Shown here piece by piece: positions 19,692 to 29,563 of a stretch of 64,000 nucleotides of DNA. The notes under the pieces were generated by a model. That model did no database searches. It had not been told where the DNA came from and saw only the letters and a program-made list of their open reading frames with translations. The DNA lies in contig CAWFFW010000002.1 of NCBI GenBank assembly GCA_963815305.1, forward strand, positions 310,001 to 374,000. The letters run 5' to 3'. Every line of letters starts with the position of its first letter. Position 1 is the stretch's first letter. Position numbers and translations under genes: made by a program. Source of the stretch: CAXBID01 sp963815305 (GTDB lineage Bacteria > Bacteroidota > Bacteroidia > Flavobacteriales > Flavobacteriaceae).

Positions 19692-20083
19692 TAATTGGGC
19701 TGAACCGCTAATATTACTTTAAATTTATTTCTATTGGCAATATCCATGACTTTCACAACGTTTTCAACAGGCACTGATTTTTCGGCTCTTAAAACAATGG
19801 TTGGTTTTTCTTGAGATGACAATGCAGCCATTAATTCATTTTCTAAAACACTTTCACCAACTCGTTTTTGATCTATGTAATACGTTAAGTCCTTTTTAAT
19901 ACTTACTGCTACTGATTTTTTATTCTCAGTTTTACCACTAGCTTTTGGCAATAAAATATCAATCGCATTGGTAGTAACTAATGTAGAAGCGATCATAAAA
20001 AAGATAAGTAATAAAAACACAATATCCGTCATGGACGACATATTAAATTCTGGTGTTACTTTATTTCTTCCTCTAAAATTCAT
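19691..20083 (-). CDS. ExbD/TolR-type biopolymer transport protein
   Basis: The 130-residue protein has a short cytoplasmic N-terminus, one transmembrane helix (about residues 17-42, starting SSMTDIVFLLLIFFM) and a periplasmic domain. The Asp in MTDIVF near residue 20 is the conserved proton-channel carboxylate of the family. It starts one base after the ExbB-like stop and overlaps the TonB-like gene by one base. Confidence 0.9.
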   Translation of the reverse strand: MNFRGRNKVTPEFNMSSMTDIVFLLLIFFMIASTLVTTNAIDILLPKASGKTENKKSVAVSIKKDLTYYIDQKRVGESVLENELMAALSSQEKPTIVLRAEKSVPVENVVKVMDIANRNKFKVILAVQPN

Positions 20084-20084
20084 A

Positions 20085-20786
20085 TTAAGTAGGTTCGTTT
20101 AAATGATCTAAAAATTCTAATGAATTTGCTTCCATTTGATAGACTACCTTATCTGTTTTTACAACTAGATGATTGTAAGCTATGTAAGCTACAATACCAA
20201 CTATTAAACCAGCAACCGTAGTTGTCATAGCGGTATATAATCCTCCTGCCAAAACATCCATTTGTATAGTTCCGCCTGCATTTGCTAATTCAAATATTGC
20301 TAATATCATTCCAACAACAGTTCCAAGGAATCCAATCATTGGTGCTGCTCCAGATATGGTGGCTAAAACGCTCACGTTTTTCTCTAATCCATAAATTTCT
20401 AAACGGCCCGCATTTTCTATAGCCGTATTTATATCTGCAAGTGGTTTACCAATTCTAGAAATACCCTTGCCTATTAATCTAGATACAGGAGAATTTACTT
20501 GTGCACATAACATTTGAGCTGAATCAATCTTACCATGACTAACATGGTCTTTAATCTGATTCATAAAATTACCATCAACTTTTGACGCCGCTTTTATAGC
20601 GAATATGCGCTCAAAATAAATATAAATGGCTACAATAAGAAGTAAAAATAAAATAGCGATTATAACTTGTCCTGCAGCGCCACCGCTACTTATTAATTCT
20701 ATTATTGAAAGTGTTTTCTCAACAGATTCACCATCTGTGAGCAATTCTGCTCCTTCTTGTTGATTTTGTATTAGTGTAATTAGCAT
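20085..20786 (-). CDS. ExbB/TolQ/MotA-type proton channel protein
   Basis: The 233-residue protein has three transmembrane helices, at about residues 36-58, 140-165 and 180-205. A cytoplasmic loop lies between the first two. The family stretch SGAAPMIGFLGTVVGMI marks the second helix. It forms the stator ring around ExbD. It is the first gene of the ExbB-ExbD-TonB-folC row. Confidence 0.9.
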   Translation of the reverse strand: MLITLIQNQQEGAELLTDGESVEKTLSIIELISSGGAAGQVIIAILFLLLIVAIYIYFERIFAIKAASKVDGNFMNQIKDHVSHGKIDSAQMLCAQVNSPVSRLIGKGISRIGKPLADINTAIENAGRLEIYGLEKNVSVLATISGAAPMIGFLGTVVGMILAIFELANAGGTIQMDVLAGGLYTAMTTTVAGLIVGIVAYIAYNHLVVKTDKVVYQMEANSLEFLDHLNEPT

Positions 20787-20838
20787 ATATTTTTTATTTA
20801 TTGCAACTGTATAACGTATCTTTTGAATTTAAATTATA

Positions 20839-22233
20839 TTAAAACCATGTTCTTGTTACCATAAAAGCAGCTGCACCTACTAGGAAACCAGCCAAGGCTA
20901 ACCAAGAAATTTTTTTCAAATACCAGAAAAAATCTATTTTTTCCATACCCATAGCCACTACTCCAGCCGCTGAACCTATAATAAGCATACTACCACCTGT
21001 TCCAGCAGAATAGGCTATAAAGTGCCAAAGTTCATCATCAATAGGTTGAGAAAACATACCTAAACTAGCAGCAACTAAAGGAACGTTGTCTATTACAGCA
21101 GATCCAACCCCTAACAATAAAACAACTAAATCAGAAACACCAGCTTGATGCAATTCTGTACCTAACATAGGCATGGTTTCTTGAAGCGAATCAGCAAAAC
21201 CGAATAAAATTCCTAAAGATTCTAAAGCGGCAACCGCCATTAAAATTCCCAAGAAAAATAAAATACTGGGTAGCTCTATTTTAGATAATGATTGATGTAC
21301 GGGGCTATGTTGTGCATGCAACTCACTTTCTTCAGAGTTAAATTCTGTCATGCTAAATTTAGAACTGCTATATATTTCAGCAAATGTTGCTACGACTCCT
21401 AAAGAAAGCATCATTCCAACGTAAGGAGGTAAATGTGTGATGGTTTTAAAAATGGGTACAAACACAATAGCTCCTAGCCCTAAATAAAGCATTGTTCCGC
21501 TGTAACGCGATTTACTTTTCTCTTCGATGGTCTCCTCGATATCCAAATTACCCTTAAACGCAGGTAAAAATGAAGCTATTAAAGATGGTACTGCCATACA
21601 TAAAAATGATGGTAAAAGCAAATAACCTATTAAGTGACCCGTTGTAACTTTTTTACCAATCCATAACATCGTTGTTGTGACATCTCCAATTGGCGACCAT
21701 GCACCACCTGCATTTGCAGCAATAATAATTAAACCTGCAAACCAAATACGTGCACCTCTGTCTTTCACTATTTTTTGAAGAATTGAAATTAATACAATCG
21801 TAGCCGTAAGGTTATCGATAATAGCAGATAGTATGAACGCTAATATTGAAAATATCCATAAAATTTTTGTTTTATTCTTTGTTTTTATAAATTCCTTAAT
21901 GGTTGAAAATCCATCAAAATAATCTATAATTTCAACAATAGTCATCGCTCCTAAAAGAAAAACCAATATCTCTGAAGTTTTACCTAAATGATGTAGTAGA
22001 GTTTCTTCCATCAAATGCATCTTTTCTTCATGTCCTAGCAATCCAAAATTCTCTAAAAGCAAATGTTTACTGGAATCAAACCATTGCGGGAAGCTGTCTA
22101 TACCTAAGGCTATCAAAGCCCAACAAATAGCCATCATAACTAATGCTGGAATAAGTTTATCTATTTTTATACTATGCTCTAATGTGATCGCTAAATAGCC
22201 TATTATAAATACCAAAATAATTGTTGCTTCCAT
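20839..22233 (-). CDS. nhaD: NhaD-type sodium/proton antiporter
   Basis: The 464-residue integral membrane protein has about a dozen helices and belongs to the ion transporter superfamily. Family-like polar segments in helices include AIIDNLTATIVLISIL, GGAWSPIGDVTTTMLWIG and SAVIDNVPLVAASLGM. NhaD exchanges internal sodium for protons and is typical of marine and halotolerant bacteria. It begins 12 bases after the amino-acid dehydrogenase gene, so the two may be cotranscribed. Confidence 0.9.
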   Translation of the reverse strand: MEATIILVFIIGYLAITLEHSIKIDKLIPALVMMAICWALIALGIDSFPQWFDSSKHLLLENFGLLGHEEKMHLMEETLLHHLGKTSEILVFLLGAMTIVEIIDYFDGFSTIKEFIKTKNKTKILWIFSILAFILSAIIDNLTATIVLISILQKIVKDRGARIWFAGLIIIAANAGGAWSPIGDVTTTMLWIGKKVTTGHLIGYLLLPSFLCMAVPSLIASFLPAFKGNLDIEETIEEKSKSRYSGTMLYLGLGAIVFVPIFKTITHLPPYVGMMLSLGVVATFAEIYSSSKFSMTEFNSEESELHAQHSPVHQSLSKIELPSILFFLGILMAVAALESLGILFGFADSLQETMPMLGTELHQAGVSDLVVLLLGVGSAVIDNVPLVAASLGMFSQPIDDELWHFIAYSAGTGGSMLIIGSAAGVVAMGMEKIDFFWYLKKISWLALAGFLVGAAAFMVTRTWF

Positions 22234-22245
22234 AAATTCTTTTTG

Positions 22246-23472
22246 TTAAATTAGTTGGTTTAGTGCTATTTCAAACGCCGTAGCACTAATGCCTGTTTTT
22301 GATTTGTTTTTGTTATATACGTTTTGTATTGCTTCTTTTATTCTATTTGATGTATCATTAAATATAGCTTCATCCGTCATTTGAACACGACGCTCCATAA
22401 AATACGCAAAAACCCGAGCCATTCCACAATTGGAAATAAAATCAGGGATTAAACTTACCCGATAATCTGTGTGCTCCATTATCGGACCAAAGAAAATTTC
22501 TTTATCAGCAAATGGCACATTAGCTCCACATGTAATTACTTCTAAACCACTATCAATCATCTCATTAATTTGATGGATAGTAATTAATCTGGATGCTGCA
22601 CAGGGTGCAAAAATCTCAGTTTTTAATGCCCAAATACTGTCATTAATTTCATTAAACGGAATTAAATTCTCCGCTTCTAAGGTATTTCCCCTTTTAGCTA
22701 AAAACAGATTTGTTATCTCTTCAAATGTAAAACCTTCCTCATTTATTAATCCTCCAGCAATATCAATAATCCCAACAACTTTAGCACCCATTTGTAATAA
22801 ATAATATGCTGCTGCAGCACCTACATTTCCAAAACCTTGAATCACAGCTCTTTTGCCTTTTATGTCTCCACCATAAATATTATAATAATGCTTCGCAGCT
22901 TCTGCAACCCCAAAACCAGTAATCATATCGGCTACTGTGTATTTTCTAGAAACATCAGGAGAATAGTCAATATTTTCAATCACTTTGATAACACCTTGGC
23001 GTAATTGTCCAATTCTATTTATTTTATCAGCTTCTGTGGGTTTAAAATGTCCATTAAACACGCCTTCTTGAGGATGCCATACGCCACTTTCTTCTGTTAT
23101 TGGTATAACTTCATGTATTTCATCTACATTTAAATCGCCACCTGTTCCATAATAACTTTTAAGTAATGGGGAAACTACGCGATACCATCGCTCCAGTACG
23201 CCTTTTTTACGCGAGTCTTTTGGATCGAAGTTGATACCAGATTTTGCACCACCAATGGCTGGACCTGAAACTGTGAATTTAATTTCCATAGTTTTTGCTA
23301 ATGATAAAACTTCGTTCATATCAAGCCCTTTTCGCATTCTAGTGCCACCCCCCGCTGCTCCACCACGTAATGAATTTATCACTACCCAACCTTCTGCTTC
23401 GGTTTCAGAATCTTTCCAGTTAAACACAATTTCTGGTTCTCTTTTTTCGTATTTATTTAATAATTCTTTCAT
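22246..23472 (-). CDS. Glu/Leu/Phe/Val dehydrogenase family protein
   Basis: The 408-residue protein has the N-terminal substrate domain with a catalytic-type Lys (K77 in GGAKSGINF). The Rossmann domain carries GFGNVGAAAAYYL near residues 215-227. The family deaminates an amino acid with NAD(P). The N-terminal sequence differs from textbook glutamate dehydrogenases, so the substrate (Glu, Leu or other) is left open. An exact TATATTTG -7 element lies at 23578-23585 on the minus strand, about 105 bases upstream, without a clear -33 partner. Confidence 0.85.
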   Translation of the reverse strand: MKELLNKYEKREPEIVFNWKDSETEAEGWVVINSLRGGAAGGGTRMRKGLDMNEVLSLAKTMEIKFTVSGPAIGGAKSGINFDPKDSRKKGVLERWYRVVSPLLKSYYGTGGDLNVDEIHEVIPITEESGVWHPQEGVFNGHFKPTEADKINRIGQLRQGVIKVIENIDYSPDVSRKYTVADMITGFGVAEAAKHYYNIYGGDIKGKRAVIQGFGNVGAAAAYYLLQMGAKVVGIIDIAGGLINEEGFTFEEITNLFLAKRGNTLEAENLIPFNEINDSIWALKTEIFAPCAASRLITIHQINEMIDSGLEVITCGANVPFADKEIFFGPIMEHTDYRVSLIPDFISNCGMARVFAYFMERRVQMTDEAIFNDTSNRIKEAIQNVYNKNKSKTGISATAFEIALNQLI

Positions 23473-23623
23473 TTCTAATGACTTACTAATTCGTTTTTAG
23501 CTTTAATAGTTTTTATAAAATATAGATGCGTATACCTAAAGCTGATTCATCAGAAAAAATTTAAATTATCAATGTAACAAATATAAAAAACTAAAATCCC
23601 TTTAGGTTAATTTTGTAATATTT

Positions 23624-24688
23624 TTATGGAAGATAAATTTCACCAGAACTATGGTTTTTTAAAGCTCCGGTAACGCTTTTTAAACAATTATTTTCGTTTC
23701 TCAATTTTAAAACCCCCAAAAAACCAAAAATTACCGCTTCTTTAAATTCAATTAAATTAGTATCGGGAATGATGATATTATGGTCTGTTTTATCTTTAAG
23801 TCTTTCTATTAAATATGTATTATAAACGCCACCACCTGTAATCAGAACCGAAGCGTTGTTTTTTTTATTAATTTCTGAAGCTAGCTGAATAGCTATGTGT
23901 TCTACAAAAGTTTTTAGAATATCCTTAATTTTTATTTGAAACGAATCAATTAAGGGAAAAATAGTTTTATCCACCCATTCCAATCCCAATGATTTTGGAT
24001 ATCCTTTTTTGTAAAAAGGTAAAGCATTCAATGTATTTAGTAATTCTCTATTTATAATTCCTTTTGATGCTATTTTACCGTTATCATCATAATTAAATCC
24101 GAGTTTTTTAACGTAATGATTTAACACAATATTTGCTGGACAAATATCATAAGCAATTCGCTTGTTATTAAGGGCTCTTGAAACATTTGCAAACCCACCT
24201 AAATTTAAACAAAAATCATATTCTTTAAATAATAATTCATCTCCAATAGGTACCAACGGTGCTCCTTGTCCGCCTAATTCAACATCTTGCACTCTAAAAT
24301 CACAAACTATTTTTTGATTTAGAAGTTTAGCTAAAACAGGTTTGTTGCCAATTTGATAGGTAATTCCCTTTTCAGGTTGGTGTAATGCTGTATGCCCGTG
24401 GGAACATATAGCATCTAAATTTTTAATGCTAAATTTTTTTATAAAATTAGATATTATTTCAGCTAGATACGTCGTGTAATCTTGATCTATTTCCTGTAAT
24501 TCTTTTGAATTAAAAGACACTAAATGTTTTAATAAATCTTCCCATTTTCTTTCATAAGGGATGGTTACTGAATGAAAAATCTTAAAGCTCCAATTCAAAT
24601 TATGGGTAAACTCAACTAAAACCAAATCTATCCCATCTAACGAGGTTCCAGACATGACTCCTATAACACGGTATATTTTATCTTCCAT
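23624..24688 (-). CDS. anmK: Anhydro-N-acetylmuramic acid kinase
   Basis: This 354-residue sugar kinase turns anhydro-MurNAc from peptidoglycan recycling into MurNAc 6-phosphate. The phosphate-binding signature GVMSGTSLDGID is at residues 10-21, FRVQDVELGGQGAPLVPIGD near 136-155 and LITGGGVYNT near 289. I chose the ATG at 24688. A longer frame from a GTG at 24724 adds 12 hydrophobic residues that the family does not have and would overlap the divergent promoter. Confidence 0.92.
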   Translation of the reverse strand: MEDKIYRVIGVMSGTSLDGIDLVLVEFTHNLNWSFKIFHSVTIPYERKWEDLLKHLVSFNSKELQEIDQDYTTYLAEIISNFIKKFSIKNLDAICSHGHTALHQPEKGITYQIGNKPVLAKLLNQKIVCDFRVQDVELGGQGAPLVPIGDELLFKEYDFCLNLGGFANVSRALNNKRIAYDICPANIVLNHYVKKLGFNYDDNGKIASKGIINRELLNTLNALPFYKKGYPKSLGLEWVDKTIFPLIDSFQIKIKDILKTFVEHIAIQLASEINKKNNASVLITGGGVYNTYLIERLKDKTDHNIIIPDTNLIEFKEAVIFGFLGVLKLRNENNCLKSVTGALKNHSSGEIYLP

Positions 24689-24711
24689 TTGACGTAAAAA
24701 TAATAATCCAA

Positions 24712-24742
24712 TTGAAATATTCACACTAAAACGCTATATTTG
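24712..24742 (+). promoter_or_regulatory. Promoter of the acyl-CoA dehydrogenase gene
   Basis: TTG at 24712-24714 and TATATTTG at 24735-24742 match the Bacteroidota -33 and -7 elements with a 20-base spacer. The -7 box lies 39 bases before the start codon. It sits in the short region between anmK and the dehydrogenase, which diverge. Confidence 0.7.
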
Positions 24743-24781
24743 TGAACTTTTTTTATCAAAACAAGAATTTAATTACGAATT

Positions 24782-25924
24782 ATGAATTTTAGCCTTTCAG
24801 AAGAACATATAATGATACGCGACGCCGCTCGTGATTTTGCTCAAACCGAATTACTATCTGGTGTTATAGAACGTGATAACAAACAAGAATTTCCAGATGC
24901 ACTGGTTAAAAAAATGGGTGCGCTTGGTTTTATGGGTATTATGGTAGATCCAAAATATGGGGGAAGTGGTATGGACGCCATTTCTTATGTGCTTATTATG
25001 GAAGAATTATCTAAAATTGATGCTTCGGCTTCTGTAATTGTTTCTGTTAATAACTCGTTAGTATGTTACGGTATTGAAGCTTACGGTTCTGAAGAACAAA
25101 AACAAAAATACCTAACTAAACTTGCCACGGGCGAGTATGTGGGTGCTTTTTGTTTAAGTGAACCTGAAGCTGGAAGTGATGCGACATCACAACGTACTAC
25201 AGCTATTGATAAAGGTGACCATTATCTTATTAATGGCACAAAAAACTGGATAACAAATGGTGGACGATCTGATGTTTATATTGTTATTGCACAAACAGAT
25301 AGAGATAAAGGCTCTCATGGAATTAATGCTTTTATTGTTGAAAAAGGTACGGAAGGATTTTATATTGGCCCTAAAGAAGATAAATTAGGAATTCGCGGAA
25401 GTGATACGCATACTCTTCAGTTTAATGATGTTAAAGTTCCCAAAGAAAATAGAATAGGTGTAAATGGATCAGGTTTTAGATTTGCTATGAAAACTTTATC
25501 TGGTGGACGTATTGGTATTGCAGCTCAAGCTTTAGGAATTGCATCTGGCGCATACGAATTGGCGTTAAAATATTCTAAAGAGCGTAAAGCATTCGGAACC
25601 GAGATATGCAACCATCAAGCTATCGCTTTCAAATTAGCTGATATGTATACTGACATTAAAGCTGCTAGAATGATGGTTATGAAAGCTGCATGGGATAAAG
25701 ATCAAGGTCATAATTACGATAAATCTAGTGCTATGGCCAAACTTTATGCTTCATCTGTAGCTATGGAACATACGGTTGAAGCGGTACAAATTCATGGTGG
25801 AAACGGTTTTGTGAAAGATTATCACGTAGAGCGTTTAATGCGTGATGCTAAAATTACTCAGATTTATGAGGGCACATCAGAAATTCAAAAAATTGTTATT
25901 TCAAGAAGTATTTTGAGAGATTAA
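24782..25924 (+). CDS. Acyl-CoA dehydrogenase
   Basis: The 380-residue flavoenzyme makes the first oxidation step of acyl-CoA breakdown. Signature segments are FCLSEPEAGSDA near residue 122, KNWITNGG near 152, and near the C-terminus QIYEGTSEIQ with the likely catalytic Glu (about E363). It is closest to short-chain/butyryl-CoA type enzymes. It has its own promoter and faces the antiporter gene on the opposite strand. Confidence 0.92.
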   Translation: MNFSLSEEHIMIRDAARDFAQTELLSGVIERDNKQEFPDALVKKMGALGFMGIMVDPKYGGSGMDAISYVLIMEELSKIDASASVIVSVNNSLVCYGIEAYGSEEQKQKYLTKLATGEYVGAFCLSEPEAGSDATSQRTTAIDKGDHYLINGTKNWITNGGRSDVYIVIAQTDRDKGSHGINAFIVEKGTEGFYIGPKEDKLGIRGSDTHTLQFNDVKVPKENRIGVNGSGFRFAMKTLSGGRIGIAAQALGIASGAYELALKYSKERKAFGTEICNHQAIAFKLADMYTDIKAARMMVMKAAWDKDQGHNYDKSSAMAKLYASSVAMEHTVEAVQIHGGNGFVKDYHVERLMRDAKITQIYEGTSEIQKIVISRSILRD

Positions 25925-25966
25925 AATCTTTTTGATAATTTCAAAAGCCTTAAAAAAAATAACTTT

Positions 25967-27214
25967 CTATTCTATTTGTTCAAAACGTTTCACTAATTTC
26001 CCAACAGTAAGCCCTTGAACTAAAATAGAAAATACTACAACTACATAGGTAATTACTAAAAATAAATCGCGTTGCATAGCCTCGGTTAATCCCAAGGCTA
26101 GTGCAATGGAAATACCACCTCGTAAACCTCCCCAAGTCATTATTAAATTAGTTTTTGGAACAAAATTTAGTTTCTTTTTAAAAATATTTATTGGCAATAA
26201 AAGTGATAAATAACGACATATTAAAACGACAGGAACCACTATCAACCCAGCTAAAACGTATTCTGTTTCAAAAGTAAGCACTAAAATCTCCATACCGATT
26301 AAAACAAATAAAATGGTATTTAAAAGAATATCGATAAGTTCCCAAAATTTATCAACATAAGTTTCAGTAATCTCACTCATTGATGCCACTCTAACGGTAT
26401 CATTACCTACAAATAAACCAGCCGTAACCATGGCTAATGGCGCAGATAAATGTAATTTATGTGCAATAACAGTTCCACCCATAACAGCAGCTAGTGTGAT
26501 GATAACTTCAATATCATAATCATTTATAGACTTTAATAAACGGTAGGTGATCCAACCGAGAATACCTCCTAATAAAATACCTCCAAAAACTTCTTTTCCA
26601 AATAGTTTAAAAATGTCCATTACTTCAATATCTCCTGTTCCAAGAGATGCAATTTGAAATATGGTTAAAAATATAACAACCCCAACACCATCATTAAATA
26701 ATGATTCTCCAACAATTTTAGCTTCTAATTTTTTTGGTACACCGGCCTTTTTTAAAATTCCTAAAACTGCAATAGGATCGGTAGGCGATATGAGTGCTCC
26801 AAATAAGAGGCAATAAATAAAGTCTACACCTAAACCAAATAATTTCAAAATAAAAAAAACAGAAACTCCCACTAAAAAAGTAGATACCAATACACCAAAA
26901 GTTGAAAACGCTAAAACGGGCCATCGCTGTACCTTTAACTGCTCAAAATTAGTGTGTAAAGCGCCTGCAAACAATAAAAAACTAAGCATCACATCCAATA
27001 ACACAGATTTAAAATCTATTTGCCTAATTATAAAACGTTCAGCTTCTAATAATGTAGAATCAAAATAGCTTATAGCAAAAACGCCAAAAGTAAAAACAAT
27101 GGTTATAAGCATTAAACCAATGGTGTTTGGGAGTTTTAAAAATCGCACGTTTATATAGCCAAAAACAGCCGATAGCACTACTAAAACGGTAATAATAAAA
27201 AAATAGTCAGTCAT
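25967..27214 (-). CDS. Cation:proton antiporter, NhaP/CPA1 type
   Basis: The 415-residue protein has 12 or so transmembrane helices. The family stretches FGALISPTDPIAVLGILK (near residue 135), VGESLFNDGVGVVIFL (near 168) and TWGGLRGGISIALALG (near 360) are present. The ND pair of FNDG forms the ion site in this family. It probably exports sodium or potassium in exchange for protons. There is no long soluble tail of the kind seen in regulated homologues. Confidence 0.9.
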   Translation of the reverse strand: MTDYFFIITVLVVLSAVFGYINVRFLKLPNTIGLMLITIVFTFGVFAISYFDSTLLEAERFIIRQIDFKSVLLDVMLSFLLFAGALHTNFEQLKVQRWPVLAFSTFGVLVSTFLVGVSVFFILKLFGLGVDFIYCLLFGALISPTDPIAVLGILKKAGVPKKLEAKIVGESLFNDGVGVVIFLTIFQIASLGTGDIEVMDIFKLFGKEVFGGILLGGILGWITYRLLKSINDYDIEVIITLAAVMGGTVIAHKLHLSAPLAMVTAGLFVGNDTVRVASMSEITETYVDKFWELIDILLNTILFVLIGMEILVLTFETEYVLAGLIVVPVVLICRYLSLLLPINIFKKKLNFVPKTNLIMTWGGLRGGISIALALGLTEAMQRDLFLVITYVVVVFSILVQGLTVGKLVKRFEQIE

Positions 27215-27367
27215 AGTTTAATCTTTGTGTGGCTAAAATAAAGCATCTTGAGGTGTTTTTTTAAACTAACACAAATAAAAGTGCGCTTAAATCAAAAAAC
27301 TTGTTAAGTATTAATAATTTTTTCGACAAAAGTTCAATAGATTTTTATCTTTAGGAAAAATATTTTT

Positions 27368-27703
27368 ATGCAAAAGACATACTACGATCCAGCTGATTTA
27401 AAAAAGTTTGGAAAAATAAGCGAATGGAATCAAGAATTGGGAGAAAAATTTTTCGAATACTACGGGAAAGTTTTTGAAGAGGGTGCGCTCACAGCCAGAG
27501 AAAAATCATTAATAGCATTAGCGGTTTCGCATACTGTACAATGTCCATATTGCATTGACGCCTATTCTAGCGATGGTTTACAACGTGGAATTACTAAGGA
27601 AGAAATGATGGAAGCATTACATGTAGCCGCTGCAATACGAGGTGGGGCCACTTTGGTACATGGTGTACAAATGATGAATAAAGTAAATAAACTAGATGGA
27701 TAA
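27368..27703 (+). CDS. AhpD-like (carboxymuconolactone decarboxylase family) protein of arsenosugar cluster
   Basis: The 111-residue protein has the AhpD-type redox motif CPYC at residues 59-62 in VSHTVQCPYCIDAY. A helix-rich fold covers nearly the whole chain. Proteins of this small type are regularly found beside the ArsS radical SAM gene and are annotated as peroxidase-like; their actual reaction is not known. It is the first gene of the arsenosugar row, and a -7-like element TATCTTTA lies at 27346-27353. A palindromic repeat separates it from arsS. Confidence 0.85.
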   Translation: MQKTYYDPADLKKFGKISEWNQELGEKFFEYYGKVFEEGALTAREKSLIALAVSHTVQCPYCIDAYSSDGLQRGITKEEMMEALHVAAAIRGGATLVHGVQMMNKVNKLDG

Positions 27704-27708
27704 TATTT

Positions 27709-27791
27709 GGGCGTTACCACAAGGGTCGGGCTTTCACTACTCGCTCCCTCCTATGTCGGGGAGCTCAAACATACCGTTCAATCCCTAACGC
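27709..27791. repeat. Palindromic intergenic repeat, copy A
   Basis: This is one of four copies of a short element whose ends are GGGCGTTACC and CCCTAACGC (inverted GCGTTA/TAACGC). It shares the internal block ACAAGGGTCGGGCTTTC with the others and has a variable middle. It lies between the AhpD-like gene and arsS. Confidence 0.7.
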
Positions 27792-27845
27792 ATAACCAGA
27801 ACTCTAATTTTACCGTAAGAACTATATATTAGTAAAAAATAATTA

Positions 27846-28901
27846 ATGGCAACAAAGTCCCTTCACAAACGCGATAGCAATTTAGCACAAAGTAATAGGC
27901 AGTTAGAAATTCTATCCAATGGTATTTTTAAAAATGGCGAATTACCAACATTTAAAGCGAAAATCTCTGAAACCAATCAATTTCCTCTTAAAGCAAAAAA
28001 ACTAGAAATTCTACAAATTAACGTAGGTTACATGTGTAATCAAGTTTGCGATCATTGCCATGTAGATGCAGGCCCAGACCGTAAAGAAATCATGACGCGA
28101 GATACTATGCGTCAATGTTTAGAGGTTATAAAAAATACAGGTGCGCATACTTTAGACTTAACAGGTGGTGCACCCGAAATGAATCCAGATTTTAGATGGT
28201 TTGTTGAAGAAGCTGCAAAAGCTGGGATTAAAGATTTTATTGTGCGTTCCAATTTAACCATCATCAGAGCCAATAAAAAATATCACGACTTACCATACTT
28301 TTTTAAAAAACACAATGTACATGTAGTCAGCTCCATGCCACACTGGACACGTGGGAAAACTGACAAACAAAGAGGTGACGGTGTTTTTGATAAATCAATT
28401 AAAGCCTTGCAAGATTTAAATGCCATTGGTTACGGGTTACCTGATAGCAATCTCAAACTAGATTTGGTTTATAATCCATCAGGCGCATTCCTGCCAGGAG
28501 ATCAAGCATCGATGGAAAAAGATTTTAAAAAGGCTTTAAAAGAAGATTTTGATATACAGTTTCATAACCTTTTTGCTATAACCAATTTACCAATTAGCCG
28601 TTTTCTGGATTATTTAATAGCTTCAGAAAACTATGAAGATTATATGTATTCTTTGGTTGAAGCATATAATCCTGCTGCTGTGTCAAATGTTATGTGCACC
28701 AATACACTCTCAGTGAGTTGGGATGGTTATTTATTCGATTGTGATTTTAACCAAATGCTAGAATTGCCTGTAAACAGTAAAGTAAAACATATTTCGGAAT
28801 ACAATGAAGAGCTCTTAGAAGGTCGAGATATTGTTATTTCACAGCATTGCTATGGTTGTACTGCTGGCGCAGGAAGTAGTTGCCAAGGCTCTGTAGCTTA
28901 A
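27846..28901 (+). CDS. arsS: Arsenosugar biosynthesis radical SAM protein ArsS
   Basis: The 351-residue protein has the radical SAM motif C64-X3-C68-X2-C71 within GYMCNQVCDHCHVDAGPDR, followed by LDLTGGAPEMNP near residue 109. A Cys-rich C-terminal domain contains CTNTLSVSWDGYLFDCDFN and HCYGCTAGAGSSC, which probably binds a second cluster. ArsS is known to join the 5'-deoxyadenosyl group of SAM to dimethylarsenic, giving an arsinoyl-adenosine. arsM lies in the same row. Confidence 0.92.
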   Translation: MATKSLHKRDSNLAQSNRQLEILSNGIFKNGELPTFKAKISETNQFPLKAKKLEILQINVGYMCNQVCDHCHVDAGPDRKEIMTRDTMRQCLEVIKNTGAHTLDLTGGAPEMNPDFRWFVEEAAKAGIKDFIVRSNLTIIRANKKYHDLPYFFKKHNVHVVSSMPHWTRGKTDKQRGDGVFDKSIKALQDLNAIGYGLPDSNLKLDLVYNPSGAFLPGDQASMEKDFKKALKEDFDIQFHNLFAITNLPISRFLDYLIASENYEDYMYSLVEAYNPAAVSNVMCTNTLSVSWDGYLFDCDFNQMLELPVNSKVKHISEYNEELLEGRDIVISQHCYGCTAGAGSSCQGSVA

Positions 28902-28912
28902 AAGCCCCATTG

Positions 28913-28936
28913 TCCTTCGGACATTTCCCCGAAGGA
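28913..28936. repeat. Short palindrome between arsS and the rhodanese gene
   Basis: TCCTTCGG (28913-28920) and CCGAAGGA (28929-28936) form an 8-bp stem with an eight-base loop. There is no T run, so it is not a classic terminator. It could be a REP-like unit or an mRNA-processing hairpin. It argues against the rhodanese frame starting upstream of it. Confidence 0.5.
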
Positions 28937-29068
28937 GAAAAAGAAAAATTAACTTGTAAAGTGTCTTTTAAAAATGAGAACTATTTGCATATTTATAAAA
29001 TAACAATTGGATCATTTCAGGTTTTAAAAATAAAATTATTAGTGAATTCGTGGCATAAAAAAATTCAA

Positions 29069-29563
29069 GTGAGAAATATTATTTTCTTTGTAACAATAGG
29101 AATTTCAGTTTCTGGGTTTTCGCAGAAGAATATTTCAAAATTATTAAAACAACATAACACTGAAAGTATACCATATATTTCTATTGAAGAATTAAAAAAT
29201 GAAGAGGAAGATATTATTCTATTAGATTCAAGAGAAGAAAAAGAATATCAAACCAGCCATATAAAAAATGCTATTCATGTTGGTTACGATTTTTTTAATA
29301 TAGATTCTGTTAAACAAAAACTACCGAGTAAAGATTCGAAAATCGTGGCGTATTGTTCAATAGGCATTCGGTCTGAATATATCGCAGAAAAACTAAAAAA
29401 AGCTGGATACCACAATATTCGTAATCTATATGGCGGTATTTTTGAATGGAAAAATAATAATTTAGAAGTATTTAATTATAAAGAAAAAGTAACCGATAGC
29501 ATTCATACGTTTTCAAAAGCATGGAGTACTTGGTTAAAAAAAGGCATTAAAGTTTATGACTAA
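29069..29563 (+). CDS. Exported rhodanese-like protein
   Basis: From a GTG at 29069 the protein has 164 residues. A signal peptide (MRNIIFFVTIGISVSGFSQ) is followed by a rhodanese domain with active-site Cys C96 in the loop CSIGIRS. A longer frame is open from 28880 but would run through arsS and the hairpin and would place the signal peptide inside the chain. A second GTG at 29042 is possible. It overlaps the next gene by eight bases. Its link to arsenic chemistry, perhaps thiolation, is a guess. Confidence 0.8.
   Translation: MRNIIFFVTIGISVSGFSQKNISKLLKQHNTESIPYISIEELKNEEEDIILLDSREEKEYQTSHIKNAIHVGYDFFNIDSVKQKLPSKDSKIVAYCSIGIRSEYIAEKLKKAGYHNIRNLYGGIFEWKNNNLEVFNYKEKVTDSIHTFSKAWSTWLKKGIKVYD

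Noticed and set aside
24689..24724. GTG start of anmK at 24724
   Set aside because: It adds residues not typical of the family and lies on the promoter of the divergent gene; the ATG at 24688 fits better.
27368..28901. Selenium-related system, because older family names link this radical SAM group with selenium
   Set aside because: There is no in-frame TGA, no SECIS-like context and no selenium genes; ArsM and the rest of the row fit arsenosugar synthesis.
28880..29068. Longer N-terminus of the rhodanese gene from an ATG at 28880
   Set aside because: It would overlap arsS, cross a palindrome and bury a signal peptide within the chain.
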